A stretch of DNA of 64,000 bases from Culex pipiens pallens (Eukaryota > Arthropoda > Insecta > Diptera > Culicidae). The stretch's first letter is position 1. Each line of letters starts with the position of its first letter. Location of the stretch: the NCBI RefSeq assembly GCF_016801865.2, contig NC_068939.1, forward strand, positions 56,928,694 to 56,992,693, in the 5' to 3' direction. The notes under the pieces were generated by a model. The model was not told where the DNA came from. It made no database searches and saw only the letters and a list, made by a program, of their open reading frames with translations. A program made the position numbers and the translations under genes. Positions 10,177 through 22,009 of the stretch are shown here, one piece after another.

Positions 10177-13100
10177 AATATTTCCTCGTAGATCTACCTT
10201 CACAAATACAAAGTTTAAAATTTGGCAGACTTCAAGGTCTGTGTCTTTGGAACATTCTTAGGACTTGGAGCAAGAGTCTGCTAATTTTTCAATTGTGGTT
10301 TTCTGATTTCTCGTTGCTATTTCAAAAAGCATCATGTACAAACCATGCGTTTTGAGAAAAACGAATTAGAATGTTGAGCATCCATTTTCTATTCCCATTT
10401 TAATATAAAAGCAAAATAAGATGTTCTAATGATAACAAACGATGGAAAACGTTGCTTTTATTGATACTTGATCATCCAAATTCAATAAAACATTAGTTCC
10501 GTAATTTTATTTGAGAAAAACAAACATAACTTCTTTTGAAATCACCATCGTTTATATCACCCTGCTGTAATTGAGGGGGGCGCTTTGTTATGATTCGTTT
10601 TTCTTCGCCGAATGTACAAGGCGCTTTGTTCATGTTGCTTTTTTTTCGTCACGAGGTTCATGTAGTCTTTTGTTTGACAGATTGACAGGGCTATATAAAC
10701 AGGGACTGCTGATGGCCGAGATTTTGTTTATGTTACTTTATTTAAAATAATGATTAAACAGACTTTACTGAAGTAACTTTTGCTCATTTTTGGTGGAGAG
10801 GTAGCTTATTAGGAGTACTTTCAGAATATGCAATAACCCAGAAAGTGTCAAAATGTACATGATGCCTTTTGAAATGTTACCGTCGATTTATCCTTTCCGT
10901 TCGCAATACCCTTTTTACTACCGAACCATGCTCTTTGCATGTGTATGCCCTGTTGCGGGTGCACTTTACTCAAAAGAGTATTAGAACAGGTGACAAAATC
11001 TAAACGTGCCAAGATATCACAACGGCTACAAAATATTGATTAATGCGGTTCGGAATCTCGGTGCAGATTAAAAAAAAACATATTCCTCCCTCCCCGATCG
11101 CCGCGATTGATGGAAAAACAAGCGATTTTTCCCGTCACCACTATTGCTGGTAACCCCCGAGACAGGTATTGCAAGTTGTGTACCCCAGAGGCAGAGAAAA
11201 AAAAACACGCTGTTCGATCCAATGAATAAGTAATGTGGGAGAAAATAAAGTTATCTGGCGAATATATTTCACACTGAAAAGAGCGAGCGGTGAGTACGGT
11301 GGTATGCGTTTTTCTTCCCCCCAAGATCGGGCGATCGTGGAAGGTTCGAACTCCGCGGTTTCACTTTCGTCTCCCGCAGCAGATCCCTATCGCTGAAGGG
11401 GTGCAATTTTCCACTCGTTAGCATCGTTAGCAAACGGGTGGAAATCCAACCCGCTTCAAATCAACCATCAACGGCAGCGATAAGGACCGATTTGTAAATA
11501 GAACGTCAATTAGCCATGAAAATTGACACGACTTCGCCAAACCGGTTCGGCGGGCTCCGGAAATCGTGATCGTGAGGCGCAGAATTTGCATCTCCCAGCA
11601 AGATCGGGCAAGGGTCTGCTGCGCGAGAGATTCGCTTGTCATTGCGGGCAATTGACGGAACGGTTTTGACGACCTGTGTGTGGTGGACTTCAGGGCGAGG
11701 GGATAAATATGAGCAGCAGCTCGGTACACGTCAGTCAGATATTGATGTCGGGTTGGCTGGAAATCACGCACGCGCGAGACTACATCACGCAACGGCAGTG
11801 TTTTTGCCGAGTTGAGGTGTCCCGCGGTCGTCGTTCAATGTCACCCGGATGTGGGATAAACTGCGGTTAGCGTTATCTGGACAACAAACAAGTTCCAGTT
11901 TGTCGATATCTGAAGACTCTGGACGTCACTTTGCGATCCCTTTGTCATGTTTCAATTAAAACGAAAGTGAAACGACCCTGTCAATTTCTGACCCCGTCGG
12001 CAATAAATTTCACAATTTCCAGCGGAATTCTCACTGCCCACTCCTGCGTCCATCCGTCCGATTATTGTTTTATTGCAACATTTGAGCACGCTTGACTGCG
12101 CGCACCGAACCCCTTTCGCCTCGTGACAGCCGTTTCACATGACTTGCTCCGAACGTCGCGGTTCGGCTTGTCTAGCGGATTCCCGTTCTATGCACCGAGA
12201 CAGCTGAGTGCCGTGGGTAACCCCAAAGTTTTTGCTGCTGTTGCAACGACTCACTTGCCGAGCCAGATGATCTTGCTCACCTACATCTTCTGCGGGCGAG
12301 TTTGTTTAGGGTTGATCTGATCAAGCGCGCTCGCGCGCTGGACGTAAACAAGAGCCGGCTCTTGGACGGGTTTTCCTTGGGGGCAAGTTTTCCCGCGACT
12401 TGGTATTGCACGTACGCTGTAGTGCGCTGAAGGCTGCTGCCGGCTCATTTGTATTCAACATCAGTCAATATCTGGTTGAAACGGGGTCCGGCCGATATCG
12501 CGAAGTACAAGACCAATGTTACGACATCCAGTTCCAGCGGTTCCTGACGGTTATCTACACGACGATCATCGGCGGGGCAGCTGGCCGTATGCTGGCTGGG
12601 ATTCCGACAAAAAGCATTGAGTTCACCGCGCGTTGACAGCTGGTGGGACCCCGAAAGGGTGTGAGACATTTTTATTAGAGAGTCACGCGACACTCGTAAA
12701 CCCCCAAGTCACACCAATTGTGTGAGCGGTTCTTCAAACGAACGAAAAAAAAACGTCGACGACAAGAAACAAGTCGAATTTACAACTTCTCCGGAAGATC
12801 AAGGCGAGCTCTCGCGAGCAACAGCAAGATCAATAGCGCAAAAATTTATCATGTGAATTGATACATTTTATTTATCTTCTCCTTTTCGAGCGCGACCGTT
12901 CTCCGGTAGAAGCTCCGAGCCCGAAACAATCGAGACATAAATCTAACCTTGTTTTGCTGTTCCCCCCTGCCCGTGTGGATCGTTGAACCAACGGGGAAGA
13001 CACATGATGCGCGAAGATGCTTTCTCGATCTCTCGCGTTTGCCAATTATGGACAAGGGGGGGGACCTTTATCTTTGCCTTTATCGATACCGACTCCGGAT

Positions 13101-16093
13101 TCCAGAAACACGCCGGGAGAGGAAACATTGACGCGCGCGCTCCCGCTCAGCGGGACCATCGGAATTGGCTACTGGTTTTCCGATGTCGGAATGACCGGCG
13201 AACAGCGTGCGGTGTTCGCTAGGTCTCGCCGCGGCACAAAAAGGGACTTATGATTTATGGTTATGTCAGTTTTATTGATTTTAAATTAGTTAATGTTTTC
13301 ATCTCTTCGCAATGTCCATTCCGGTTGACAGTCGGGAGGGATGCGGCGCGACATGAACTTGTGACGCTTATCTTGCCACGATCTTGTCACTTTGAGTTCA
13401 GTTGTCATCGACGACGGAGACGACTGCGTGCCGCGTCTGGTTCTCAATTTAATTTATCAACGCGAGTCGATGAAATAAATTTGTATTACTGTAAGCGATA
13501 GTGATCGATCTCCACGGGGGAGCCGGGAAATGATTGATTATGTGGGACTTGTTTGGATGATCGGACCGTATTTTTTTTTGCGCTACCTCCAGGATCGCGT
13601 GCGGATCTTCGAACCGGGTGAACGCACGGACCAGAACCGACGACGACGACGACGAAACCATGAGAAATGCCGTAGCGAAAAGAAATAATAGCGATTGTGA
13701 CATCGCGGCGGTGTGTCTTCCTGTGCTTTCCGCTTACAAATCATTGTCTTTCGAGAATCCCCCGCCGTAGTCACATTCAACGGGGGGAACCATGTTTATA
13801 ATGTTATTATTGTCGTTTGTTGTTTTTTCTTGCTGGATGCTCTCGAATTCCCCGGGAATCCTCCTCCGCCTTCGTTACGCTCCGCGGAACACCTAACGCG
13901 TTCTAAAGTATACACTTGCCCCTCGGGGTCTGCGTCGTCGCGGCAGCTCCTTCGCCACGCCACGCTGCACAATGTGATACGTAAACGTCAATTTCGGGCC
14001 GGCTTGGCTCCCACGGGCATCATCTGTCGAAGTTGACCGATTTTTCTCCGTCCGTATGTCTTCTTCTGGGTCGCTTTCGTTGACCTGGTCGCGCAACGGT
14101 CACCCGGAAGCACCTGAGTGTGCAATCCCTCTGAGCTGTAATTACTTCCTACGGGTTCGATCAGCGATTTCCCCGGGTTGGGTTTGCAACTCTGTGTTCG
14201 CGGCCTAGTCAACGCCGAATCGGATCGCGTACGATCTGTTTTCATCGCATGCGGCACGGACCGGCAAAACACTCAATTTTCCCTGCAATCTCACGTGGGA
14301 GATTGGCTCGGCACCTAATTGAAATCGAAGGTACAATTAGTGCGTAGCTTGCTCGCGCACCTCATCAATTGCTGGTTATCGAGAAGCTCCGGTAGGGGTG
14401 GGCGAGTTACGATGGCAGCTGTTGCGATGATCTTGGCTTTGATCTTGCTTTGGTAAACGGTTTGAAGTCTGCAGATCATCGATCAATGTAGTGTAGAACT
14501 TGGTTGTTTGTCTATGAGTCGCTGAATTGTTGACAGTTTAAATCCGGAGTCTGAGTCACTAGAGGATGTCTTAAGCTAGTCGGATGTTCGGGATCCACCC
14601 TACCTGATGCATCCATCGATGTTCAATCAGGCAAAAACCAAGCTCGACATCATTCACAACGCTGTAAAATCTTTGGCAAATCAACATCTTGAGCGGCGCA
14701 CTGATGAATGAACACACTCTGCACACAGCGAGCAAAAACTCGCTCGGAAACTAGTTGTAGGCTGTGTGTACAACATCATCTACATCGCTTGCCGGTACTC
14801 TACCCGTGACGTACACGTTCGCGGATGTCTCGAGCTGGCAAAATTCATGCTCGTGCTCACATCGATGACGCCGCCGACACCGTCGGCGTCTCAGCTGTGG
14901 AAGCATCAACGGCAGCAAGAAGAAGATAATTTATAGCAATTAAGTTTTACGCGTTTAGGAAGAAACTGTTTGAGCTCGCGAGCGCGCGCTCGACCGCTGA
15001 GGTTTCAATATCTGCAAACAAAACGACCTCCATCATCATCCATCTGCCCCCTGACGTGGAGGTGGCGGCTGCGGCGACGGATGTAGCGTTCCGGGACTGG
15101 CGGCAGTGAGATAAAACAAAGCACACGCTAAGGTTAAGGTCAAACATAACCTTACTTTTTTTTCACGCGCGTGGCGTCCCCCGGAGAAGTCCGTCCGGAT
15201 TAGGGGCGCGGGCATCCATCGGAACCTGTGTTGGTTTTTTCTTGTGCCTCTCTCCGTACTACCTTTCTACCCGGTAAATAGACAATTAATTACGGATTGT
15301 TGTCACGTCAGGTGCTGCAGCAACAATGCCACAATGTGTACCCCCATCCATCTACCAACCGATCGGCCGGTGTGGTGCCCTCGTGGGTCATGTCGGGCCA
15401 TCATCTTAGCAGCGCAGTGTGGTGTACCCCGTTAATCACAACAGAATAGAGCCCGTCCACGGCAAGTTCTCTTCGCGCATAGAAAGTGCTTCCCTATTCT
15501 CCTTTTGATTAGTTTTTCAAAAAAACATTCACAATGGGCTTTGTTTTCGCGCCGTCGCTCTCCCGGAGTTGTCAAACCGTTGCGCTGTAGTGTGGGGGCG
15601 GAACCACACCTGAAAAGTGCAAACGTCACTCCAAACAGCCCATCCATCCATCGCCGTTCGTCAAGCGAGCGAGAGCGCGCGCGAGCGCTCTCCCCTGCCG
15701 GTGGTGTGTACAATAGGGTGACTCTTCAAGGGTCCCTTGGTCATCTCGCCAGGCTTATGCTGGCAAGCTGCTGTCAGTCAGAAATCTGTCAAGTGTCCGT
15801 GCGGGGTTGGGAACTCGTTGGAGGTTTTGTGATGTAGCGAGAACAATGTTTTTGTTGACTTTGGGACTTTTTGTTTGGGACGGGAATTGAAGCGCAGCGA
15901 TTTTTTTTGTGAGCTTGGAAGTGACAGGTGGTTTAGGGCTGATGTGTATGGGATTTGTTTGGGGTTTGATAAAAGCTAGCATAAACCAGTTTGAAGGTTT
16001 AAGCCAAATATCGCTGGCTGCTTTTTAATCGTGTTCGCTCACGATTCGTTTCGAAGCAACGGTTCACATGATTCGATCAGCTTTGAGTGAAAC
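10177..16093. other. Long unique intronic stretch, probable regulatory DNA
   Basis: Almost 6 kb without a recognised gene or transposon. 10177-11030 is AT-rich. 11040-16000 is GC-moderate and not visibly repeated in the window. The small open frames do not show domains or linked splice signals that I would trust. The cluster at 14315-14371 (TAATTG, CAATTAG, TCAATTGC) is a candidate homeodomain-binding cluster. A small unrecognised exon or non-coding RNA could be hidden here. Confidence 0.45.
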
Positions 16094-16241
16094 AGGTATT
16101 AGACTATGATAAACAAACTTGCACTTTTTCGTGTTTGACAGTTTGCCAAACTCGCAAACTTGTTTGCGGCAAACAAAGCAAAATGTATGCAGGCTAGATT
16201 GCCAAACTGTCAAAAAGTTTGTTTGTCGTAGTCTAATACCT
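16094..16241. mobile_element. MITE, about 148 bp, AGGTATTAGACTA ends
   Basis: The left end AGGTATTAGACTATGA and right end TCGTAGTCTAATACCT are inverted repeats. The similarity continues inward through AAACAAACTT and GACAGTTTGCC words. It has no coding capacity. The target duplication is not clear. Confidence 0.7.
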
Positions 16242-17783
16242 CCTTGAGTGATCAGTGCTCATATAATTTCAAATGTAAATTTTGTAATTTCTAAAAAAAA
16301 TAATTCTGAATCTCACGATTTTAATTTTTTTTCAAATCATTCAAAAGAATAATAACATAATGACAGAGAAGCTTTCCCAACCCAAAAACGAATAAATCAT
16401 TAAACAGGCTCGCCCGACAATGACAGTTTTCGTGGAAAATTTACGACCAACCAATCAACTTCTTCACAACTTCGACGTTACGATGACAATCTTTTTTTCC
16501 CGAATCCCACTAACGCTAAAAAATGCATCGATATGCAGCAGTTGCATCGCGGTCGTCCCCGAAGTGGTCATGCTAGATTTGTCAAGCGTAAAATATGCAT
16601 ACGAAGAAAATCGTCCCAGGTTCCAGGTTACGACGTGAACCTGGAATGACGAAACGGAAGAAGCGGTTTCGAGCTTTTTCCGATCGAGGGGAACCGTGGA
16701 AGGGGGAAAAAGTTTCACAGTTCGACGACGATTGATCGAAAGGAAACAAACTTCGAGGGAGAGTGGTGGCGGGGAGCGGGCCGTAAACCGAACAACTTGA
16801 GAAGTGACTTTAATTTCTTATAGCTCCGCTTAATTGCTCGAAATTAATTCAAAACTTTTTTACTTCTTTTGCGGTTTTTGACGGCTGCTCGGGCTCGGAT
16901 GGTGGTTTTTGTGTAGCTTGAGTTTATTTTTAATAAAGTGGTTTTTCTCGAGTTGCGGAATGCAGGAACATCTTTTGCGGTCATATTTTTTTTCTCATAA
17001 TTTAATAACTTTTAATTGAATTGTGTGTGTTCTTCGAGTATGGTTTCATCTGACAAGAGAGGGGGGAAAAGGCGCGAACGGTTCCATCCGTCATGATATG
17101 CTGTAGTGAAATGTGCCTGCGTTTTTTGTTTTGTTTCTTCATCTGATCCATTGTTTAACGAGCATAATTGGAACGTGCATAATTGTTTAGTTGGGGAATG
17201 AGAATGTTGAGGCCGTAAATTGTTGCACTACCTTGATGATGTATGTTTGGCAGAGGCAAAAAAGGGACATCGAGCTTTTGATTTTTTTAAAAGAAGCTTC
17301 GTGTTTAAGCTTTGAGTGTCGTAAACGGGTTAATTATTAGGATATGCGACAAAAATGCATAAGGTCGAAATGTCAAAAGGTTGAAAATGGACAAAAGGTC
17401 GAATGGTCAGAAGTTCGATTGGTCAAAAGATCGATTGTGGGAAAAATAAACAATATTCTGTATTTTTTTGGTTTTTTTTAAACATACCAATAATGTATTT
17501 GCAGATCTGCAGAAATATTCCTACTTGTAAAATATTTGTGTATAATTTATTTTCTTAAACACACATAGCACAACTTATAACTATTATGTTAAAGTTTTTT
17601 TTCCATTTTTTATAAAGAAAATTCTAATAATAATGAGAATCCCAAAAAAATGTCCACGTGGTTTATGGATTGTCCCTTTGTCCTTTTTTTTATTTTTTTC
17701 AAAATGAGTATTTTAAATAGTTTAATGATTAGGCCATTATTACTATATCAATGCCGGTGTGCTCTTTTGTACTAAGTTTGCTG
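16242..17783. other. Unassigned AT-rich intronic stretch
   Basis: No gene is recognised. At about 17653-17686 there is a single arm (ATGTCCACGTGGTTTATGGA) related to the small TTA-flanked element at 53634-53725, probably a remnant. Confidence 0.45.
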
Positions 17784-18183
17784 CTACTCTACTCTACTCT
17801 ACTCTACTCTACTCTACTCTACTCTACTCTACTCTACTCTACTCTACTCAACTCAACTCAACTCTACTCTACTCTACTCTACTCTACTCTACTCTACTCT
17901 ACTCTACTCTACTCTACTCTACTCTACTCTACTCTACTCTACTCTACTCTACTCTACTCTACTCTACTCTACTCTACTCTACTCTACTCTACTCTACTCT
18001 ACTCTACTCTACTCTACTCTACTCTACTCTACTCTACTCTACTCTACTCTACTCTACTCTACTCTACTCTACTCTACTCTACTCTACTCTACTCTACTCT
18101 ACTCTACTCTACTCTACTCTACTCTACTCTACTCTACTCTACTCTACTCTACTCTACTCTACTCTACTCTACTCTACTCTACT
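17784..18183. repeat. Pentanucleotide microsatellite (CTACT)n, about 80 units
   Basis: About 400 bp of CTACT repeats, uninterrupted except for a short CTCAA-type variant patch at about 17848-17862. Because the unit has no stop codon in any sense frame, it creates artificial 144- and 162-codon frames of Ser-Thr-Leu-Leu-Tyr repeats. These are not genes. The purity of the array suggests recent expansion, and the assembled length may be wrong. Confidence 0.98.
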
Positions 18184-20879
18184 AAAATATGTATGTAGGC
18201 AGGAAGCATTTAGAAAAAAAAACAATTTTTTGTTCATTCTTACTTAGGTTGTAGAATGATTCTGATGCTTCCAACTGCTCCTAGTATAACCCCTCCTTTC
18301 CCACTCAACCCCCCTCGAACTGACCTCAACAGAGGGTGCCAGCTTCTGCACGGTAATATTTTATTCCGCATAAAATATTTAGCTTCTGGGCTCATGTTTT
18401 CTTTCTCACTATGCGAAGGAAACTCCGCGCCCTCCGAAACCTCATTCTTTTCACAGTCGAGGAAGGGGGCTCAAATGCTGTGCCCCCTGGAGAAACAACA
18501 TGTTGATCAATGTTTTACTGACGTTTTATGCTGATGTCCGTTTTGTTTCGCGGGGTTGGCGCAACAAACACACCACCAACAACAACAAAAAATAAACCCT
18601 CTGCTGGTAATGTTTCCCCCCGAGTTTTGGCTTCCGTGCTCCCCGGTTAACTGCGGCCGCGGACCCTTCTCAAAAGTTTCGCAGATTTATTTTGGCGCAA
18701 CATTTATCGTGAAACCGCTTCTGGCGCTGGCTGGGTCTGGTTGGGGCGAAAAAAAACGAAGCGTACACCGTGGAATATTTGGCAAAATTGATGGGCCACC
18801 ATTACCACCTTATTTTAATTTTATTAGTCAACTGTGGCACTGCTTTAACTAGAAAGGTTCTGTAATGAAAACTGAAGTAGTTTTTTTTATTGAGTAGAAA
18901 ATAATTTTAACGTAAAAAACTAAGATTCTTTTAACACTCGTTGTATTCATCCAACTTGTGCTGCCAAACAAGATTTTTATCTAATTTATAAGATATTTAT
19001 AAAATCACAGCACTTTTTGTATTTATCCAATTGTAAAGACTCAAAAAACGTACGACTCGTGCTGAAATACTCCGTTGCAACTCGTCACACAAACTACAAT
19101 TATTTGTCATTGTATTACAATCAAATGTTAATTTCAATTTGATTTAAAGAAACCATGAATATTTCGAAGACATCCTCTTCGCCTGACCTCTTTTCAACGG
19201 CGCCGGCTGACATTGTCGTTTGAACTTACCAAAAAAAAATGGGGGGTTTCGAGAGCAGACGCACGTGGGCGTAACGTGTGCAGCAGCAGCACCCCCTTTT
19301 CCACAGAAGACTTGAGCAGAACCAACCAAAGCTGGGCTTCTCAGCCCTCAGCCCTGGCGTCTGTAATGTTGTCGTTCTTTTTTTTGCGTGGGTCTCTCCC
19401 TCTCTTGTACCACTATATTATTCGGCATGTTCCTAGAATTGCGTGACTGTCATCGTGTGACGACTGATTATAATCGCGACCAGGCTGACTGACTGACTGG
19501 CTTGAACGTTAGAGTGACCCAAGTTTCTTTTAAAAATTCCTTGTTAAAATCATAACATTTTAACTTAAGATGAGCTTCAAGGCTTGTTTTTGATTCTTTT
19601 TAATTATAAATAATATTTGATGGGGATTAAAGAAAATGATGACCACCCTAGTCGTCACCTCCCCCAAACAGTGGAATGTGCGCCCTGTTGTCTTTGCTGG
19701 TGAGTGTGTAGCAACATTAACCAGTTGTGTGGTGCTCGAAACAAAAATGTCAAAGCGAAGGGGGAGGCTTCAAAATGATGAATTAGATGGTGGCTCCAAG
19801 CAGCAGCGGGTTGCCCCGTCATTCGCCAAGGATGGCAACGATGGAGGTCGTCACAAAAAATGGGCAGGCGGAGTAGTGGAGGTGAAGTTTGACGAAAAAA
19901 CATGACAGGTCAGAAAGTTATTTTTTCGATAACATGGCTTACTTAAAACTTATTCAAAGTTACCTTTCTGAAAATTTAATATTGAAATACCTCAGCAATA
20001 AATCATAAACACAATTGTTTTGAACTGTAAACAGAGACTGAACAATTCAACATTATTTTAAGAGATATCGAGGCTCAGTAACGAAATCTAATAGCTGTCA
20101 AACTAAGTGAAGATCTAACAAAGGTTGTGCAAACTGAATTGAAATTGTAGAAAATTTAATCTTTTTTATCAATCTAAAATTTGGTGGATCTGTTAAAATT
20201 ACCATCAAAACAAGTAATTTTCATCCAATAAAGACTATCCTTTTTACATTAACTAAATGTATCGTTTTTTGAATCTCTGAAATCGTAGATTCAATTTCAA
20301 GCAAATCTTTGAACTTAATATTAACAAAATTGGACGAAAATGCGATTGCGTAGTCAATCTTTTTAAAATTGTTAATTCAAAATTCTGTCCATAACACACT
20401 ACACCGCATAACACACGCAAATGCAAACCTGTTGCTTAAATTTCACATAGTGTTCATATTTAAATTCAAGTTTTGACCTCATGAACGTGTTTCTGAGCAA
20501 ATTTTACTAAGGTTTTCAAATTTGGTACGGGGATTTCTTTAGTTCACAAGATATGTTGGGTGTTTTTGAAACAGCTTTAAGTCAGTGGTATTCATAAACA
20601 CTCAAAATAAAATTTTTGTTTGTTGAACCTTTTCAAACAAATTAATGACAGAGATTCAATTTAGATAAATGTATCACATTTTTGCGACGACGCATGTCTT
20701 CAACATTACTCTATGGACAAATACACCCAGCGCTCGAACTGTGTCGAATAAATTTATCATTTTAATTGAAATATTATTGAAATTAGGCAAAAGTGCGATC
20801 CAGCTATGAAACCAACCGGCCCGCCGATCCAGTCACTCTCGCCCGATATTGGTAGCCATTTTAAAATTCATTATTTTAT
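18184..20879. other. Unassigned intronic stretch
   Basis: Mixed GC-moderate (18250-18850, 19150-19900) and AT-rich (18850-19140, 19910-20880) sequence. No coding region is supported. Around 19020-19090 there is a short match to the 'CGTACGACTCGTGCTGAAA' type of sequence found in the foldback at 41.3-42.5 kb, perhaps a remnant. Confidence 0.45.
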
Positions 20880-21450
20880 GCTAATACCCGTCGTCAACGC
20901 CAGAGAGTTGACTGGATCTATGCGACTCGCGCGGCCCCGGTGATTGATGCCGTTGCAAATCTGCGTGGCCTCCCGCGCCATAACCTCAAATAAATTAGTC
21001 CTGGCCGCGCGTTTATTAAAATTGATTCGAGTTCCATCTGCGTGCGAACTCTCGGCCGCGCAAACCTCTTGAGACCTCTCGGGCAGGGAATTCTCCCACA
21101 GCAGCTGGGCCTGATTGGACGGGGCCTCGTTAGTGTCAATTTAGTGGCCCAGTCTTTGTTTTGGCTTCTGAGTTTGCGCTGGACAAGATGAAAATCACTC
21201 ACTTAATCTGGGCCCCGCGACTTTGTCCCAAGTGTGTAAACAAAAACGGGTCCGGAGATTCAAGCGGTCAAACTGTGGAGCTGATGAATTTATGATGGTG
21301 CTCCGCGATTCAGTACGTCCAGGTCCAGATTTGGTAGACTACGGTCGGGGCTGGGGACGCATAAATACAAATTAAAACTGATAAAGAGCGATTAATGAAA
21401 CACTTCCGGCGCAGTAAATACGCGCTGCTGGTCGTGAAGTGGCCGCACAC
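20880..21450. promoter_or_regulatory. Candidate intronic enhancer just upstream of the Dll homeodomain exon
   Basis: A GC-richer, unique block lies in the last kilobase of the large intron. It carries several homeodomain-type words: TGATTGATG (20941-20949, Exd/Pbx-like), AAATTAG (about 20992-20998), TTTATTAAA (21012-21020) and ATTAATGA (about 21391-21398). It differs from the AT-rich DNA upstream. The functional call is inference from composition and motif density. Cross-species conservation is untested. Confidence 0.3.
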
Positions 21451-21864
21451 GAGTGGAGATCTAGGGGGAAGCTTTGGAACAGATTTCTGCGATTCACCGC
21501 GGTAGCGTTTCTGGAAACGCGTGTTTTTGTCGTTGTTCTTAGAGATGTCATTGATTTCAACAGTTCGAAAACGAAGACACTGTTTCCAGATTCGTCAATT
21601 TGTGTCAACGTTTTCACGTTGATTTACAACAGTGACGTTTCAGCCGTTTATGCGAGCTACATAATTGCACCCGTGTCGCAGAGCACACATCGCAACATCG
21701 TTTGTCTCTTTCCCACCCGTATCTGTCACACGTGATTCCCCGTTTGTTCGCAGCGGTACTCTGCGTGTCGCGCAACATCAATAAAACACATCCAAAACAA
21801 TCGTGTCGCATCGCACTAACGTGTCGTCTCTTTCTCCTTCTTTCTCTCCCTCTCTCTCTCACAG

Positions 21865-22009
21865 GTGAAGATTTGGTTTCAGAACCGACGGTCAAAGTAC
21901 AAGAAAATGATGAAGGCAGCGCAGGCACCGGGCGTCGGGGGAGGACTTCCATTGGGCGCGCCGAACCAGGGTGGTCACAGTCCGTCGCAGCATCAAAACA
22001 TGCACCAAG
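21865..22009 (+). CDS. Dll: Dll exon with homeodomain recognition helix
   Basis: A 145-bp exon: 48 codons plus one base. The acceptor is a CTCTCTCTCACAG tract ending at 21864. The donor is AAG/GTGAGT at 22009/22010. It encodes VKIWFQNRRSKYKK, then a Gly/Ala/Pro-rich linker and a Ser/Gln/His-rich segment (HSPSQHQNMHQ). Starting the exon at homeodomain residue 45 matches the conserved Dll/Dlx intron position. The missing Gln44 and helices 1-2 must come from an upstream exon not in the window. Confidence 0.95.

Larger units (their letters stand above)
1..21864 (+). other. Dll: Dll intron, 3' portion (5' end outside window)
   Basis: The first recognisable Dll exon starts at 21865 with a polypyrimidine tract and AG immediately before it. 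I read upstream for a sense-strand exon encoding the first 44 homeodomain residues and found none. The intron therefore probably runs through the whole of 1-21864 and starts outside the window. An intron splitting the homeodomain just before the VKIWFQN motif is typical of Dll/Dlx genes. The sequence alternates small transposons with long unique, GC-moderate stretches. A small upstream exon or an unrelated intronic gene that I failed to recognise remains possible. Confidence 0.6.

Noticed and set aside
17751..18247. 144- and 162-codon + frames of Ser-Thr-Leu-Leu-Tyr repeats
   Set aside because: They are translations of the (CTACT)n microsatellite, open in all sense frames, with no start context or domain.
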